A stretch of DNA of 64,000 nt, from contig NZ_CP126107.1 in assembly GCF_030123365.1 (NCBI RefSeq), forward strand, positions 1,535,501-1,599,500. Direction: 5' to 3'. The stretch's first letter is position 1; each line of letters begins with the position of its first letter. Below are positions 7,793 through 15,253 of this stretch, in pieces. Origin of the DNA: Neobacillus sp. SuZ13 (lineage in GTDB: Bacteria > Bacillota > Bacilli > Bacillales > Cytobacillaceae). Below the pieces are notes generated by a model, which saw only the letters and a program-made list of their open reading frames with translations, searched no databases and was not told the DNA's origin. The position numbers and the translations under genes are program-made.

Positions 7793-7822
7793 TTTACATA
7801 GGGTGGGGGGGTATGGTAAATT
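7793..7822 (+). promoter_or_regulatory. csoR promoter with overlapping CsoR-type operator
   Basis: TTTACA (7793-7798) and TAAATT (7817-7822) form a -35/-10 pair with an 18-bp spacer. The spacer is a G-rich tract framed by CATA and TATG (CATAGGGTGGGGGGGTATGG), as in CsoR operators. Copper-responsive autorepression is expected from the family. Confidence 0.65.
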
Positions 7823-7843
7823 AGATTTAAAGGAGGGGTGGTA

Positions 7844-8188
7844 ATGAATAATCACGATCCTGTTAACCTGAATCATTCTAATGAGCACTGTGATCCTTTA
7901 ACATCGGAGCGGAAAAGTCATCATTCAGATAAAACAAAACAAAATCTTATTTCAAGATTAAATCGTATTGAGGGACAGATTCGTGGTATTAAAGGTTTGA
8001 TTGATAAAGATACCTATTGTGATGATGTTATTACGCAAATTGCTGCAACCCAAGCAGCTCTAAATAGTGTGGCGAAAGTGCTATTGGAAGGCCATATGAA
8101 AAGCTGTGTGGTCGAAAGAATTCAAGAGGGTGACTATGAAGTTGTGGATGAATTGCTAACTACCATCCAAAGACTTATAAAAAAATAA
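7844..8188 (+). CDS. csoR: CsoR copper-sensing repressor
   Basis: This 114-residue protein starts at ATG 7844 (AGGAGGGG seven bases ahead). The all-helical CsoR/RcnR fold is recognisable from SRLNRIEGQIRGIKGLIDKD. The Cu(I) ligands of true CsoR are all present: Cys59 (DTYCDDV), His84 and Cys88 (EGHMKSC). The first 30 residues are His-rich (NNHDPVNLNHSNEHC, then SHHSDK), a common N-terminal extension in bacilli. It represses its own operon and copA until Cu(I) binds. It lies directly upstream of copZ with a 25-nt gap. Confidence 0.95.
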   Translation: MNNHDPVNLNHSNEHCDPLTSERKSHHSDKTKQNLISRLNRIEGQIRGIKGLIDKDTYCDDVITQIAATQAALNSVAKVLLEGHMKSCVVERIQEGDYEVVDELLTTIQRLIKK

Positions 8189-8213
8189 TTCATAAAAGAG
8201 AGGGAGTTTCAAA

Positions 8214-8420
8214 ATGGAAAAGGTAACATTAAATGTTCAAGGAATGTCTTGCGGTCATTGTGTAAAGGCTGTCGAAGGAAGTGTTGGTGCACTTAAGGGA
8301 ATCAGTTCCGTTAAAGTGGATTTAAAGGCTGCTAAAGTGGATGTTGAGTTTAATGACCAAGAGGTTTCATTAAATCAAATTAAAGAAACGATTGAAGATC
8401 AAGGATACGATGTGAAATAA
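8214..8420 (+). CDS. copZ: Copper chaperone CopZ
   Basis: This is a 68-residue single heavy-metal-associated (HMA) domain with the Cu-binding motif GMSCGHC near residues 10-16 and the usual beta-alpha-beta-beta-alpha-beta length. It delivers Cu(I) to CopA and CsoR in the cytoplasm. A good ribosome site (GAGAGGGAG) precedes ATG 8214. A hairpin terminator follows, so copZ and copA are not simply co-transcribed. Confidence 0.95.
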   Translation: MEKVTLNVQGMSCGHCVKAVEGSVGALKGISSVKVDLKAAKVDVEFNDQEVSLNQIKETIEDQGYDVK

Positions 8421-8427
8421 CATAGTT

Positions 8428-8460
8428 AAAAAGACGTGCTAGTCTCTAGCACGTTCTTTT
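8428..8460 (+). terminator. Terminator or attenuator between copZ and copA
   Basis: GACGTGCTAG pairs with CTAGCACGTT around TCT, followed by a T-rich tract (CTTTT). Confidence 0.75.
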
Positions 8461-8470
8461 CAAACAAAAA

Positions 8471-8489
8471 TATACCTATATGGGGTATA
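8471..8489 (+). promoter_or_regulatory. CsoR-type operator in front of copA
   Basis: The inverted repeat TATACC-N7-GGTATA with a GGGG core (TATACCTATATGGGGTATA) matches the CsoR operator pattern. It overlaps the base before the copA ribosome site, so copA probably has its own copper-controlled promoter just upstream. Confidence 0.7.
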
Positions 8490-8503
8490 AGGAGTTGGCT
8501 TTA

Positions 8504-10918
8504 ATGAGTCAAAATTTAAAAGAAACAAATTTACAAATCTCAGGTATGACCTGTGCAGCCTGTGCGATAAGAATTGAAAAGGATCTAAATAAGTTAGAAG
8601 GCGTGGAAACAGCCAATGTTAACCTTGCTCTAGAGCGTTCTAATGTTAAATATGATCCGGAAAAAGTAAATGTTGAAGACATTGAAAAAAAGATTAAAGA
8701 TCTGGGTTACGATGTTGTTAATGAGAAAACAGAATTGGACATAACCGGTATGACCTGTGCAGCCTGTGCTACCCGAATCGAAAAGGGTTTAAATAAATTA
8801 GACGGTGTCGTGAAAGCAAATGTGAATTTGGCACTTGAAAAAGCGACCGTGGAGTACAACAGTGCGGTCCTAAATCCAAGTGAAATTATTAAAAAGGTAG
8901 AAAACCTTGGTTATGGTGCTCAAATAAAGGATGATGCAAAAGAAACCAGTGACCACCGTCAAAAGGAAATTGAAAGACAAAAAGGGAAGTTTATCTTTTC
9001 TGCCATCCTTTCCTTCCCGCTTTTATGGGCAATGGTGGGTCACTTTTCGTTCACCTCATTTATTTGGGTCCCCAAAATTTTTATGAATCCATGGGTGCAA
9101 TTAGCTTTAGCTACCCCGGTACAATTTTACATTGGTAAACAATTTTATGTTGGGGCCTATAAAGCATTAAAAAATAAAAGCGCAAATATGGATGTTCTAG
9201 TGGCTTTAGGAACATCGGCAGCTTATTTTTACAGTTTATATTTATCATTAATGTCTATCGGAGGAATGAACCACTCCGTAGAACTTTACTATGAGACTAG
9301 TTCCATTCTTATTACGCTGATTATTCTTGGAAAGCTTTTTGAAGCAAAGGCTAAAGGAAGGTCATCAGAAGCGATAAAAAAACTGATGGGTCTCCAAGCA
9401 AAGACAGCGATTGTTGAAAGAGATGGAGTAGAACAAGAAATCCCCATTGAAGAAGTAATTGTTGGAGATATCGTTCATATTAAACCAGGTGACAAAATAC
9501 CGGTGGACGGAAAGATATTGGAAGGACGTTCCGCCATTGATGAATCGATGCTTACAGGAGAGAGTGTCCCAGTTGATAAGACCATCGGTGATGAGGTAAT
9601 CGGAGCTACAATCAATAAAAATGGTTTCTTATTGATTGAGGCCACAAAAGTGGGCAGAGATACAGCCTTAGCCCAAATTATTAAGGTAGTAGAAGAAGCA
9701 CAGGGGTCAAAGGCACCTATTCAACGTCTAGCTGATAAGATTTCAGGTGTGTTTGTTCCTATTGTAGTTGCCCTTGCCGTCCTAACATTTATTGTTTGGT
9801 ATGTTTGGGTGGAGCCTGGCAATTTTGCAGAAGCATTAGAAAAACTGATTGCCGTTTTAGTTATCGCTTGTCCTTGTGCATTAGGTCTAGCAACGCCAAC
9901 ATCTATCATGGCTGGGTCAGGTCGTGCAGCGGAATATGGCATTCTGTTTAAGGGTGGCGAGCATTTGGAAATGACCCATAAAATTTCTAGCGTTGTATTA
10001 GATAAAACTGGTACCGTAACAAATGGAACACCTGTTTTAACAGATGTAATAACTGTCCAGACTCAAATAGAGGATGAATTTTTATCATTAGTGGGTTCTG
10101 CCGAAAAACAATCTGAACATCCACTAGCTCAAGCCATTGTTCAAGGGATTAAAGATAAAGAGATTCCATTAAAGGATGTAACAGAGTTTGAAGCGATTCC
10201 TGGATTTGGTATTAAAGCAACTGTTGATGGAAAAGAACTATTAGTTGGTACGAGGAAATTAATGAGTAAATTCAATGTAGCTGCAGAAGAGGCTTACGGT
10301 CAAATGGATGAGTTAGAAAAGGTCGGTAAAACAGCAATGCTGGTTGCTATTGACTCTCAATATGCTGGTATGGTTGCAGTAGCTGATACTATCAAAGAAA
10401 CGTCCAAATCAGCTATAGGTCGCCTCAAAAATATGGGAATCGAAGTAATCATGATTACGGGGGATAATAAACAGACTGCAAGAGCTATAGCTGCACAAGT
10501 TGGTATTGATAATGTTATTGCGGAAGTTCTTCCTGAAGGAAAAGCGGATGAAATAAAGAAATTGCAGGCAGAAGGGAAGAAGGTAGCAATGGTTGGTGAT
10601 GGAATCAACGATGCGCCAGCCCTTGCCATTGCAGATATCGGAATGGCTATAGGAACTGGTACCGATGTTGCAATGGAAGCAGCTGATATCACGCTTATTC
10701 GTGGGGATTTAAATAGTATCGCAGATGCAATCTTCATGAGTAAGAAGACAATCAGTAATATTAAGCAGAATTTGTTCTGGGCCCTTGCCTATAATACTCT
10801 TGGTATTCCTGTTTCTGCACTTGGATTTCTGGCGCCTTGGCTAGCAGGTGCAGCAATGGCATTCAGTTCAGTATCTGTTGTTCTCAATGCGTTACGTTTA
10901 CAAAAAGTAAAATTGTAG
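8504..10918 (+). CDS. copA: Copper-exporting P1B-type ATPase CopA
   Basis: The start is ATG 8504 after AAGGAG; the in-frame ATG at 8480 lies inside the operator. The 804-residue protein has two N-terminal HMA domains (Cys17/20 and Cys85/88, both GMTCAAC). Eight membrane segments carry the Cu(I) motif CPC (Cys456-Pro-Cys458). The phosphorylation motif is DKTGT (Asp500), the P1B signature is SEHPLA, and MVGDGINDAPALA is the hinge motif. It pumps Cu(I) out of the cytoplasm. Repression by CsoR is inferred from the operator directly upstream. Confidence 0.97.
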   Translation: MSQNLKETNLQISGMTCAACAIRIEKDLNKLEGVETANVNLALERSNVKYDPEKVNVEDIEKKIKDLGYDVVNEKTELDITGMTCAACATRIEKGLNKLDGVVKANVNLALEKATVEYNSAVLNPSEIIKKVENLGYGAQIKDDAKETSDHRQKEIERQKGKFIFSAILSFPLLWAMVGHFSFTSFIWVPKIFMNPWVQLALATPVQFYIGKQFYVGAYKALKNKSANMDVLVALGTSAAYFYSLYLSLMSIGGMNHSVELYYETSSILITLIILGKLFEAKAKGRSSEAIKKLMGLQAKTAIVERDGVEQEIPIEEVIVGDIVHIKPGDKIPVDGKILEGRSAIDESMLTGESVPVDKTIGDEVIGATINKNGFLLIEATKVGRDTALAQIIKVVEEAQGSKAPIQRLADKISGVFVPIVVALAVLTFIVWYVWVEPGNFAEALEKLIAVLVIACPCALGLATPTSIMAGSGRAAEYGILFKGGEHLEMTHKISSVVLDKTGTVTNGTPVLTDVITVQTQIEDEFLSLVGSAEKQSEHPLAQAIVQGIKDKEIPLKDVTEFEAIPGFGIKATVDGKELLVGTRKLMSKFNVAAEEAYGQMDELEKVGKTAMLVAIDSQYAGMVAVADTIKETSKSAIGRLKNMGIEVIMITGDNKQTARAIAAQVGIDNVIAEVLPEGKADEIKKLQAEGKKVAMVGDGINDAPALAIADIGMAIGTGTDVAMEAADITLIRGDLNSIADAIFMSKKTISNIKQNLFWALAYNTLGIPVSALGFLAPWLAGAAMAFSSVSVVLNALRLQKVKL

Positions 10919-10929
10919 AGGTGAGCATA

Positions 10930-11058
10930 ATGTGGAAAAAGTGGGCACTTTCAGCGATAGCTTATTTATTAATAGTAATGGTTGGTTATGGAATCTATGT
11001 ATCAGTAGTAGGATCGGATACGAATCCATCTCATCAAATGGATGTAAAAGGTGATTAA
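10930..11058 (+). CDS. Small single-span membrane protein downstream of copA
   Basis: This 42-residue ORF starts at ATG 10930 with GAGGTGAG five bases ahead, 11 nt after copA. It has one membrane helix (KWALSAIAYLLIVMVGYGIY) and a short outside tail containing His and Met (NPSHQMDVKGD). No named family is recognised. Its position and tail suggest an accessory to copper export; this is inference. Confidence 0.6.
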   Translation: MWKKWALSAIAYLLIVMVGYGIYVSVVGSDTNPSHQMDVKGD

Positions 11059-11169
11059 TCATATAAGGAAATAAGTGAACTATTAATGACAATTGTATCC
11101 TTCGTTATCAATCTTCATAGAAAATGCAAGTATATTTTATAAGATGGAAAAAAGGAAGGAGTGATTGTT

Positions 11170-11361
11170 ATGGAATGGTTATTATACTTGTTCGTTTTAC
11201 TTTATCCGTTTGTGATGATTATTTGTATGAAAGCAAATAATCATCATAAAGATATAGTTTCTCCAGCGGAGATAGAGAAAAAATTAAAGTTTATTCAAGA
11301 GGAAAATAATATGCTTCGTGATGAAGTTGATTTTCTTTCAGAATTGGTAAAATTAAAGTGA
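11170..11361 (+). CDS. Small membrane protein with coiled-coil tail
   Basis: This 63-residue product starts at ATG 11170 after AAGGAAGGAG. Residues 2-20 form a membrane helix (WLLYLFVLLYPFVMIICMK), followed by KANNHHKD and a heptad-like helix (EIEKKLKFIQEENNMLRDEV). No family is recognised. It sits between copA and a decayed gene and is followed by a good terminator. Confidence 0.6.
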   Translation: MEWLLYLFVLLYPFVMIICMKANNHHKDIVSPAEIEKKLKFIQEENNMLRDEVDFLSELVKLK

Positions 11362-11366
11362 TTGTT

Positions 11367-11399
11367 AAAGCCGTTATCCTTGAGGTTACGGCTTTTTTT
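11367..11399 (+). terminator. Terminator
   Basis: AAAGCCGT pairs with ACGGCTTT around a 13-base loop, then T7. Confidence 0.85.
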
Positions 11400-11419
11400 A
11401 ATTAAAAAGTACGTAATAA

Positions 11420-11863
11420 ATAGTTGCAGTAATAATTTTAGGATTCGTTGGGTTTTATCTAACTAATTTTTTCCTAGATGGAAGTAAGACAAAGGAAAGC
11501 TCCACCTCTGTGAAAGTACAACAAAGTATTTCAAATAAAATGAGTACCGAACAAACAAATGCAAAGGAAATGGAGAGTGAATGGACGAAAATTAATTCTG
11601 AAGGAGCCGTGGAGGTAAAAGCTACCCTAGTTCCAGAAAAAAGCAGCAACAGTCAGCTTGTATTCGAAGTGATAATGAACACTCATTCTGTTAATCTTAG
11701 TCAATATGACTTTACTAAACTAGCTGCAATTTCTTTTGGAACGAATAAAATTATTTCAGGAACTTTTAAATGGGATTCATCGAGTGATGAGAGTAGCCAC
11801 CATGTGATGGGGTTCTTGGTCTGGAACGGCGATTTTAAAAATAACTACAAAAATAACTTTTAA
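11420..11863 (+). pseudogene. Secreted or membrane-anchored protein gene with lost 5' end
   Basis: The frame is open from 11420 to 11863. It first reads a membrane anchor (IVAVIILGFVGFYLTNFFLD) and then a soluble domain ending HHVMGFLVWNGDFKN. No ATG, GTG or TTG precedes the anchor: TAA lies at 11417-11419, and the terminator of the previous gene is directly upstream. GTG 11510 is available but would discard the anchor and lacks a ribosome site. A one- or two-base deletion near AAATAG (11418-11423) would restore a start-like context (AAAAAGTACGTAATA). The domain family is unknown to me. Confidence 0.5.
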
Positions 11864-12207
11864 TAATCCTTTTCGAATGGTCCTAAAAGCTTTCAATCGA
11901 TCATTACTTTGTAAAAGCCATGTGTGATACACGGATTATTGGTCAGTTTTATACAATTCTATTAATGACTTCATGTTTGTTTCTTCCCTTCTAATATTTC
12001 ATCTAGGGTAGTACACCAACCTATTATAGGATTTTTAAGATTAGGAGGATATGACAAAGTTCATACAAAATAGAATAGAAAGTTAGCAATTGAATGTAAA
12101 AAAGGTCTGGTAGGTATACCAAACCATTAGAAAAAATATAGTTGACAATCATTTCTTATTTTACGATGTTTCGAAACACTAATTTATCTGCTATAGTCAC
12201 GCCATTT
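11864..12207. other. Intergenic region without recognisable gene
   Basis: This is about 340 bp of AT-rich sequence between convergent units. I see no coding frame with a ribosome site. A TTGACA at 12142 has no well-spaced -10 partner, and a short GTTTCGAAAC palindrome occurs near 12169. Confidence 0.4.
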
Positions 12208-12465
12208 TTAAAAACTATTCATCATATTATCACTTTCCATTTCCTTTCCTTTTGTATCACCCATCATCCCATCATTTTTATGACAAGCTTTGTACATGTT
12301 TTTTAATTCAGCCTTGGAAGAATCAGGATGCATCTTTTGCATAAACGGTAACATTTTTTCAAAGCTTACACCATTACCAGAGTGGCCGTTTCCAGATGCA
12401 AATACAGCAGTGCCAGCTCCTAGAATAAAAGTTGCACTTAGAATTCCAACAACAAACTTTTTCAT
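12208..12465 (-). CDS. Small secreted His/Met-containing protein
   Basis: The start is ATG 12465 after AAAGGAG; the longer frame to 12492 would include the ribosome site. The 85-residue product has a signal peptide (FVVGILSATFILGAGTAVFA, cut after SxxxA-type FAS) and a mature region with SGNGHSGNG, MLPFMQKMHPD, a CHK motif and a Met-rich end (KNDGMMGDTKGKEMESDNMM). No named family is recognised. Composition and the promoter directly upstream (site 7, the best match to site 1) suggest an extracellular metal-binding role. Confidence 0.7.
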   Translation of the reverse strand: MKKFVVGILSATFILGAGTAVFASGNGHSGNGVSFEKMLPFMQKMHPDSSKAELKNMYKACHKNDGMMGDTKGKEMESDNMMNSF

Positions 12466-12496
12466 TATTTTACAACTCCTTTCTTTTATCACCTTT

Positions 12497-12520
12497 ATCC
12501 TAAAACAAAAATTTGCAGAA
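12497..12520 (-). promoter_or_regulatory. TTTCTGCA-type promoter, site 7 (minus strand)
   Basis: On the minus strand, TTCTGCA (12520-12514) precedes the -10 box TAGGAT (12502-12497) with the 18-nt offset kept. The core TTCTGCAAATTTTTGTT is identical to site 1 over 17 bases. It lies 31 nt ahead of the small secreted protein start. Confidence 0.75.
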
Positions 12521-12815
12521 ATAAGGGAGATTTGGTGTTGATCTTATGAAGATTTTTATTAGACAATGAATTTATTCCTAATGGCTATTTAATAGAGGTT
12601 TATTGTTTTAATAAAATATTAGCGGTAAGGATGATAATGTGTAACAAATTCCTCAATTACTGAGAAAGTTCAACAATTAGTCACAAGTTGGACTGATATA
12701 GATATTGTTATTACCTCTATTTATCATTATCATAGTATCGATAGTAGAAACTATTTTGCATAAAGCTATAATTTATTAATTACAACAACGATTTTGATGA
12801 TAAGGGTGTGAGGGT
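12521..12815. other. Divergent intergenic region upstream of the CopC-CopD gene
   Basis: No gene is seen. It contains a Fur-box-like TATCATTATCATAG (12723-12736) and TATAAT (12768-12773), the likely -10 for the CopC-CopD gene, with a poor -35 at about 12745. Confidence 0.4.
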
Positions 12816-14465
12816 TTGCAAACAAAACAGAAGGTCAGTACATTACTAGGAATCCTTGCCCTGTTTCTATTTTTATTTCCGTCTATTTCATCTGCGCATG
12901 CCTACATAAAAAAATCTACACCATTGGAAAATGAAAAAGTAGAAAAAGCTCCAGCGGAGGTAATAATAAAATTTGATGAATCAATCCAGCCTGCCTTTAA
13001 CTCCATTAAGGTATTTGATTCGGAAGGTAATCGAGTTGATAAAAACAATGGGCAAATTGATCCAGAACATCCGTCTATCTTAAAAAGCGGATTAAAGAAG
13101 GACCTTCCCATTGGATCCTATCGAATTAAATGGAAGGTGGTTTCAAGTGATGGCCATCCTGTCGAAGGAGTCATTCCATTTCAGGTTGGTGATGAAGGTC
13201 AAAATTCAGCTTCTTCCAATAAGGAAACAAAGGGTTATATTCCTAAAGCCGATCTAATCGTCATTCGTTGGCTTCAATATATTAGTAATGCCTGTTATGT
13301 AGGGCTAATCTTTTTTTATATGATGGTCATGCCCAAGAAGTTAAGGGAGATAGAAACAGTTGACAAGAAGTTCCGGAGACTAATTAGTGCAAGTCTAACA
13401 CTACTATTCTTTAGCATCCTGTTAAGTCTGCCATTACAGGCAACGATTGAATCTGGTTTCCCATGGAGTGAAGTGTTCAGCATTACATTAATTGAAAGTA
13501 TCTTAACAAACACGAATTATGGTCATTCATGGCTTCTGCAAATCGCCCTTCTCATTACTCTTACTCTCCTTACCTCGTTCATCGGGATGGCCAAGAGTAC
13601 GAAACGAATCATTTTGTGGGCTTGTTTTATTTTAGGAAATGCTTTGCTATGGACCAAGTCGATGACAAGTCATGCCGCTTCACAATCAAATCAATTTTTA
13701 CCGCTTGCAATGGATTTCCTTCATTTATTTGGCGCATCGATTTGGATTGGAAGTTTAATTGGTTTTGTCGGATTCCTTTCCTTCCGGAAAAATACGGATT
13801 TAAAACAGGATTATCTAAGAATGATAAAAAACTTCTCCAAATGGGGATTAATAATTGTTCTTCTCTTAACCTTTACAGGAATATATAGCAGCCTATTATA
13901 TATTCCCAACCTTTCAGCTTTAGTGCAAACAAACTATGGACAGGTATTAATAGGTAAAGTTAGTTTATTTGTACTGATGGTATTGCTTGCTGCTGTGAAT
14001 TTGTTTAAAGGAAGAAAGGAAACCACTAAAGGACTTGGGGCATCATTAAAGGGTGAACTTTTAATAGGACTAATGATCCTTATTCTTTCTGTGGTCTTAA
14101 CCAATTTACCAACAGCCATGCAGTCGCCGGGGCCGTACAATAACACCAATATAGTGAATCATGGCAAGCGAATTACACTGAAAACAACCCCAAATATAGT
14201 TGGAACAAATTTATTTGAAGTTACATTAAAAGACAGAACAGGTCAGCCAATTAAAGATATTGAACAATTACACTTAACGTTTACAATGCTTGAAATGGAT
14301 ATGGGAAAAGAAACTGTGAGCTTAGCAAAAACGGCTGAAGGAAAGTACGAAGTGAAAGGTTTACATTTTAGCATGGCTGGGAAGTGGAACGTACATGTAC
14401 ACGTTCTAACAAAGTCATTAGAAAGTATCGATACAGATTTCCATGTTTTAGTGGGAAGTCAATAA
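12816..14465 (+). CDS. ycnJ: CopC-CopD fusion copper protein (YcnJ type)
   Basis: This 549-residue protein starts at TTG 12816 (GTGAGGG ahead). The signal peptide ends SSA with mature His28 (HAYIKKSTP), the N-terminal His of CopC domains that binds Cu(II). The CopC domain spans about 28-125, with HPSILKSGL and SSDGHPVEGVIPFQV. The CopD domain has about eight membrane segments (150-450), with conserved His in MDFLHLFGASIWIG and TSHAAS. A C-terminal YtkA-like domain (about 450-549) carries LEMDMGKE and WNVHVHV. The family imports or handles copper at the membrane. YcnI follows 22 nt downstream, as in B. subtilis ycnJ-ycnI. Confidence 0.93.
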   Translation: MQTKQKVSTLLGILALFLFLFPSISSAHAYIKKSTPLENEKVEKAPAEVIIKFDESIQPAFNSIKVFDSEGNRVDKNNGQIDPEHPSILKSGLKKDLPIGSYRIKWKVVSSDGHPVEGVIPFQVGDEGQNSASSNKETKGYIPKADLIVIRWLQYISNACYVGLIFFYMMVMPKKLREIETVDKKFRRLISASLTLLFFSILLSLPLQATIESGFPWSEVFSITLIESILTNTNYGHSWLLQIALLITLTLLTSFIGMAKSTKRIILWACFILGNALLWTKSMTSHAASQSNQFLPLAMDFLHLFGASIWIGSLIGFVGFLSFRKNTDLKQDYLRMIKNFSKWGLIIVLLLTFTGIYSSLLYIPNLSALVQTNYGQVLIGKVSLFVLMVLLAAVNLFKGRKETTKGLGASLKGELLIGLMILILSVVLTNLPTAMQSPGPYNNTNIVNHGKRITLKTTPNIVGTNLFEVTLKDRTGQPIKDIEQLHLTFTMLEMDMGKETVSLAKTAEGKYEVKGLHFSMAGKWNVHVHVLTKSLESIDTDFHVLVGSQ

Positions 14466-14487
14466 AATCATCTGAGGAGAGTTACTA

Positions 14488-15153
14488 ATGAAAAAAATGA
14501 TTGGCATAATTTCAAAAGTATTTATTCCGACAGTAATCAACTTATTTTTCTTCACAAGTATGGCAAGTGCACATGTAACAGTGATGCCAAAAACATCTTC
14601 AACTGGAGCATGGGAAACTTATACCTTAAAAGTGCCAGTTGAAAAAGATGTTGCCACTACCAAAGTAACAGTCAAAGCACCAGCAGGTGTAGAAATTATG
14701 TCTTATCAACCCGTTCCAGGCTGGACCTATTCATCTGAAAAGGATGCTAGTGGAAAAGTAAAAACATTCACCTTTGAAGCGACTGGGGAAGGGATTTTAA
14801 GTGGTCAATTCCAACAATTTGAATTTGTAGCCAAAAACCCTGAAAAGGCAACCAAAGCTGCTTGGGATGCTTTTCAATATTACAAGGATGGCAGTATAGT
14901 GGAATGGACAGGAGAAGAAGGGTCTGACTCACCACATTCGATTACAGATATTATAAAAGCTGCTACCACGGGTCAACATAGCAGTCAAACAACAGAACAT
15001 AGTGATAAGACACCGACAAAAGATAACGAAAAAACGAAAACAGAAGTGACTGAAAAGAAAACAGAAACATCCACATCTTTATCACTAATTTTATCAGGAT
15101 TAGCAGCGTTGCTTTCCTTTGCTGCACTGATTATCGCAATCCGAAAAAAATAA
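14488..15153 (+). CDS. ycnI: YcnI-like copper-binding membrane protein (DUF1775)
   Basis: This 221-residue protein has a signal peptide, and His29 begins the mature protein (SAHVTVMP), a copper ligand in the family. The DUF1775 domain covers about 29-160 with the conserved WxxxQY-type aromatic sites (GAWETYTLKV, AAWDAFQYYKDG). A Thr/Lys-rich stalk (about 165-198) leads to a C-terminal membrane helix. It is probably a chaperone working with the CopC-CopD protein upstream in the same operon. Confidence 0.92.
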   Translation: MKKMIGIISKVFIPTVINLFFFTSMASAHVTVMPKTSSTGAWETYTLKVPVEKDVATTKVTVKAPAGVEIMSYQPVPGWTYSSEKDASGKVKTFTFEATGEGILSGQFQQFEFVAKNPEKATKAAWDAFQYYKDGSIVEWTGEEGSDSPHSITDIIKAATTGQHSSQTTEHSDKTPTKDNEKTKTEVTEKKTETSTSLSLILSGLAALLSFAALIIAIRKK

Positions 15154-15159
15154 CCTTAA

Positions 15160-15195
15160 AAAAATAGAGGATGCCGTGGGCATCTTCTATTTTTT
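15160..15195 (+). terminator. Terminator of the ycnJ-ycnI operon
   Basis: AATAGAGGATGCC pairs with GGCATCTTCTATT around GTG, then a T run. Confidence 0.85.
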
Positions 15196-15253
15196 ATAAG
15201 GTTTTCTTTAATTAGCTACTATATAAAAAAAAATGGTGGACTCATGGTCTTAT

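Larger units (their letters stand above)
7488..7843. other. Intergenic region with palindromes, promoter site 6 and the csoR promoter
   Basis: No long gene is present. It contains a perfect palindrome TAGTAA-CTT-TTACTA (7515-7529), a TTTGCT-ATATA-AGCAAA hairpin (about 7540-7556), CCCAT...ATGGG arms (about 7586-7608), promoter site 6, and then the csoR promoter with a G-rich operator. A 20-codon ORF (7692-7754) follows site 6; see findings. Confidence 0.5.

Noticed and set aside
8480-8503. Upstream ATG as copA start
   Set aside because: It lies inside the CsoR operator and has no ribosome site; ATG 8504 has AAGGAG at proper distance.
10357-10737. 126-residue ORF on the minus strand inside copA
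   Set aside because: A shadow of the copA reading frame with no ribosome site; several similar antisense frames in ppc, adhE, lldP and glcD were dropped for the same reason.
12755-12773. TTTTGCA before TATAAT upstream of the CopC-CopD gene as another regulon site
   Set aside because: The spacing is 13 nt instead of 18 and the core TTCTG is missing; kept only as an ordinary -10 box.
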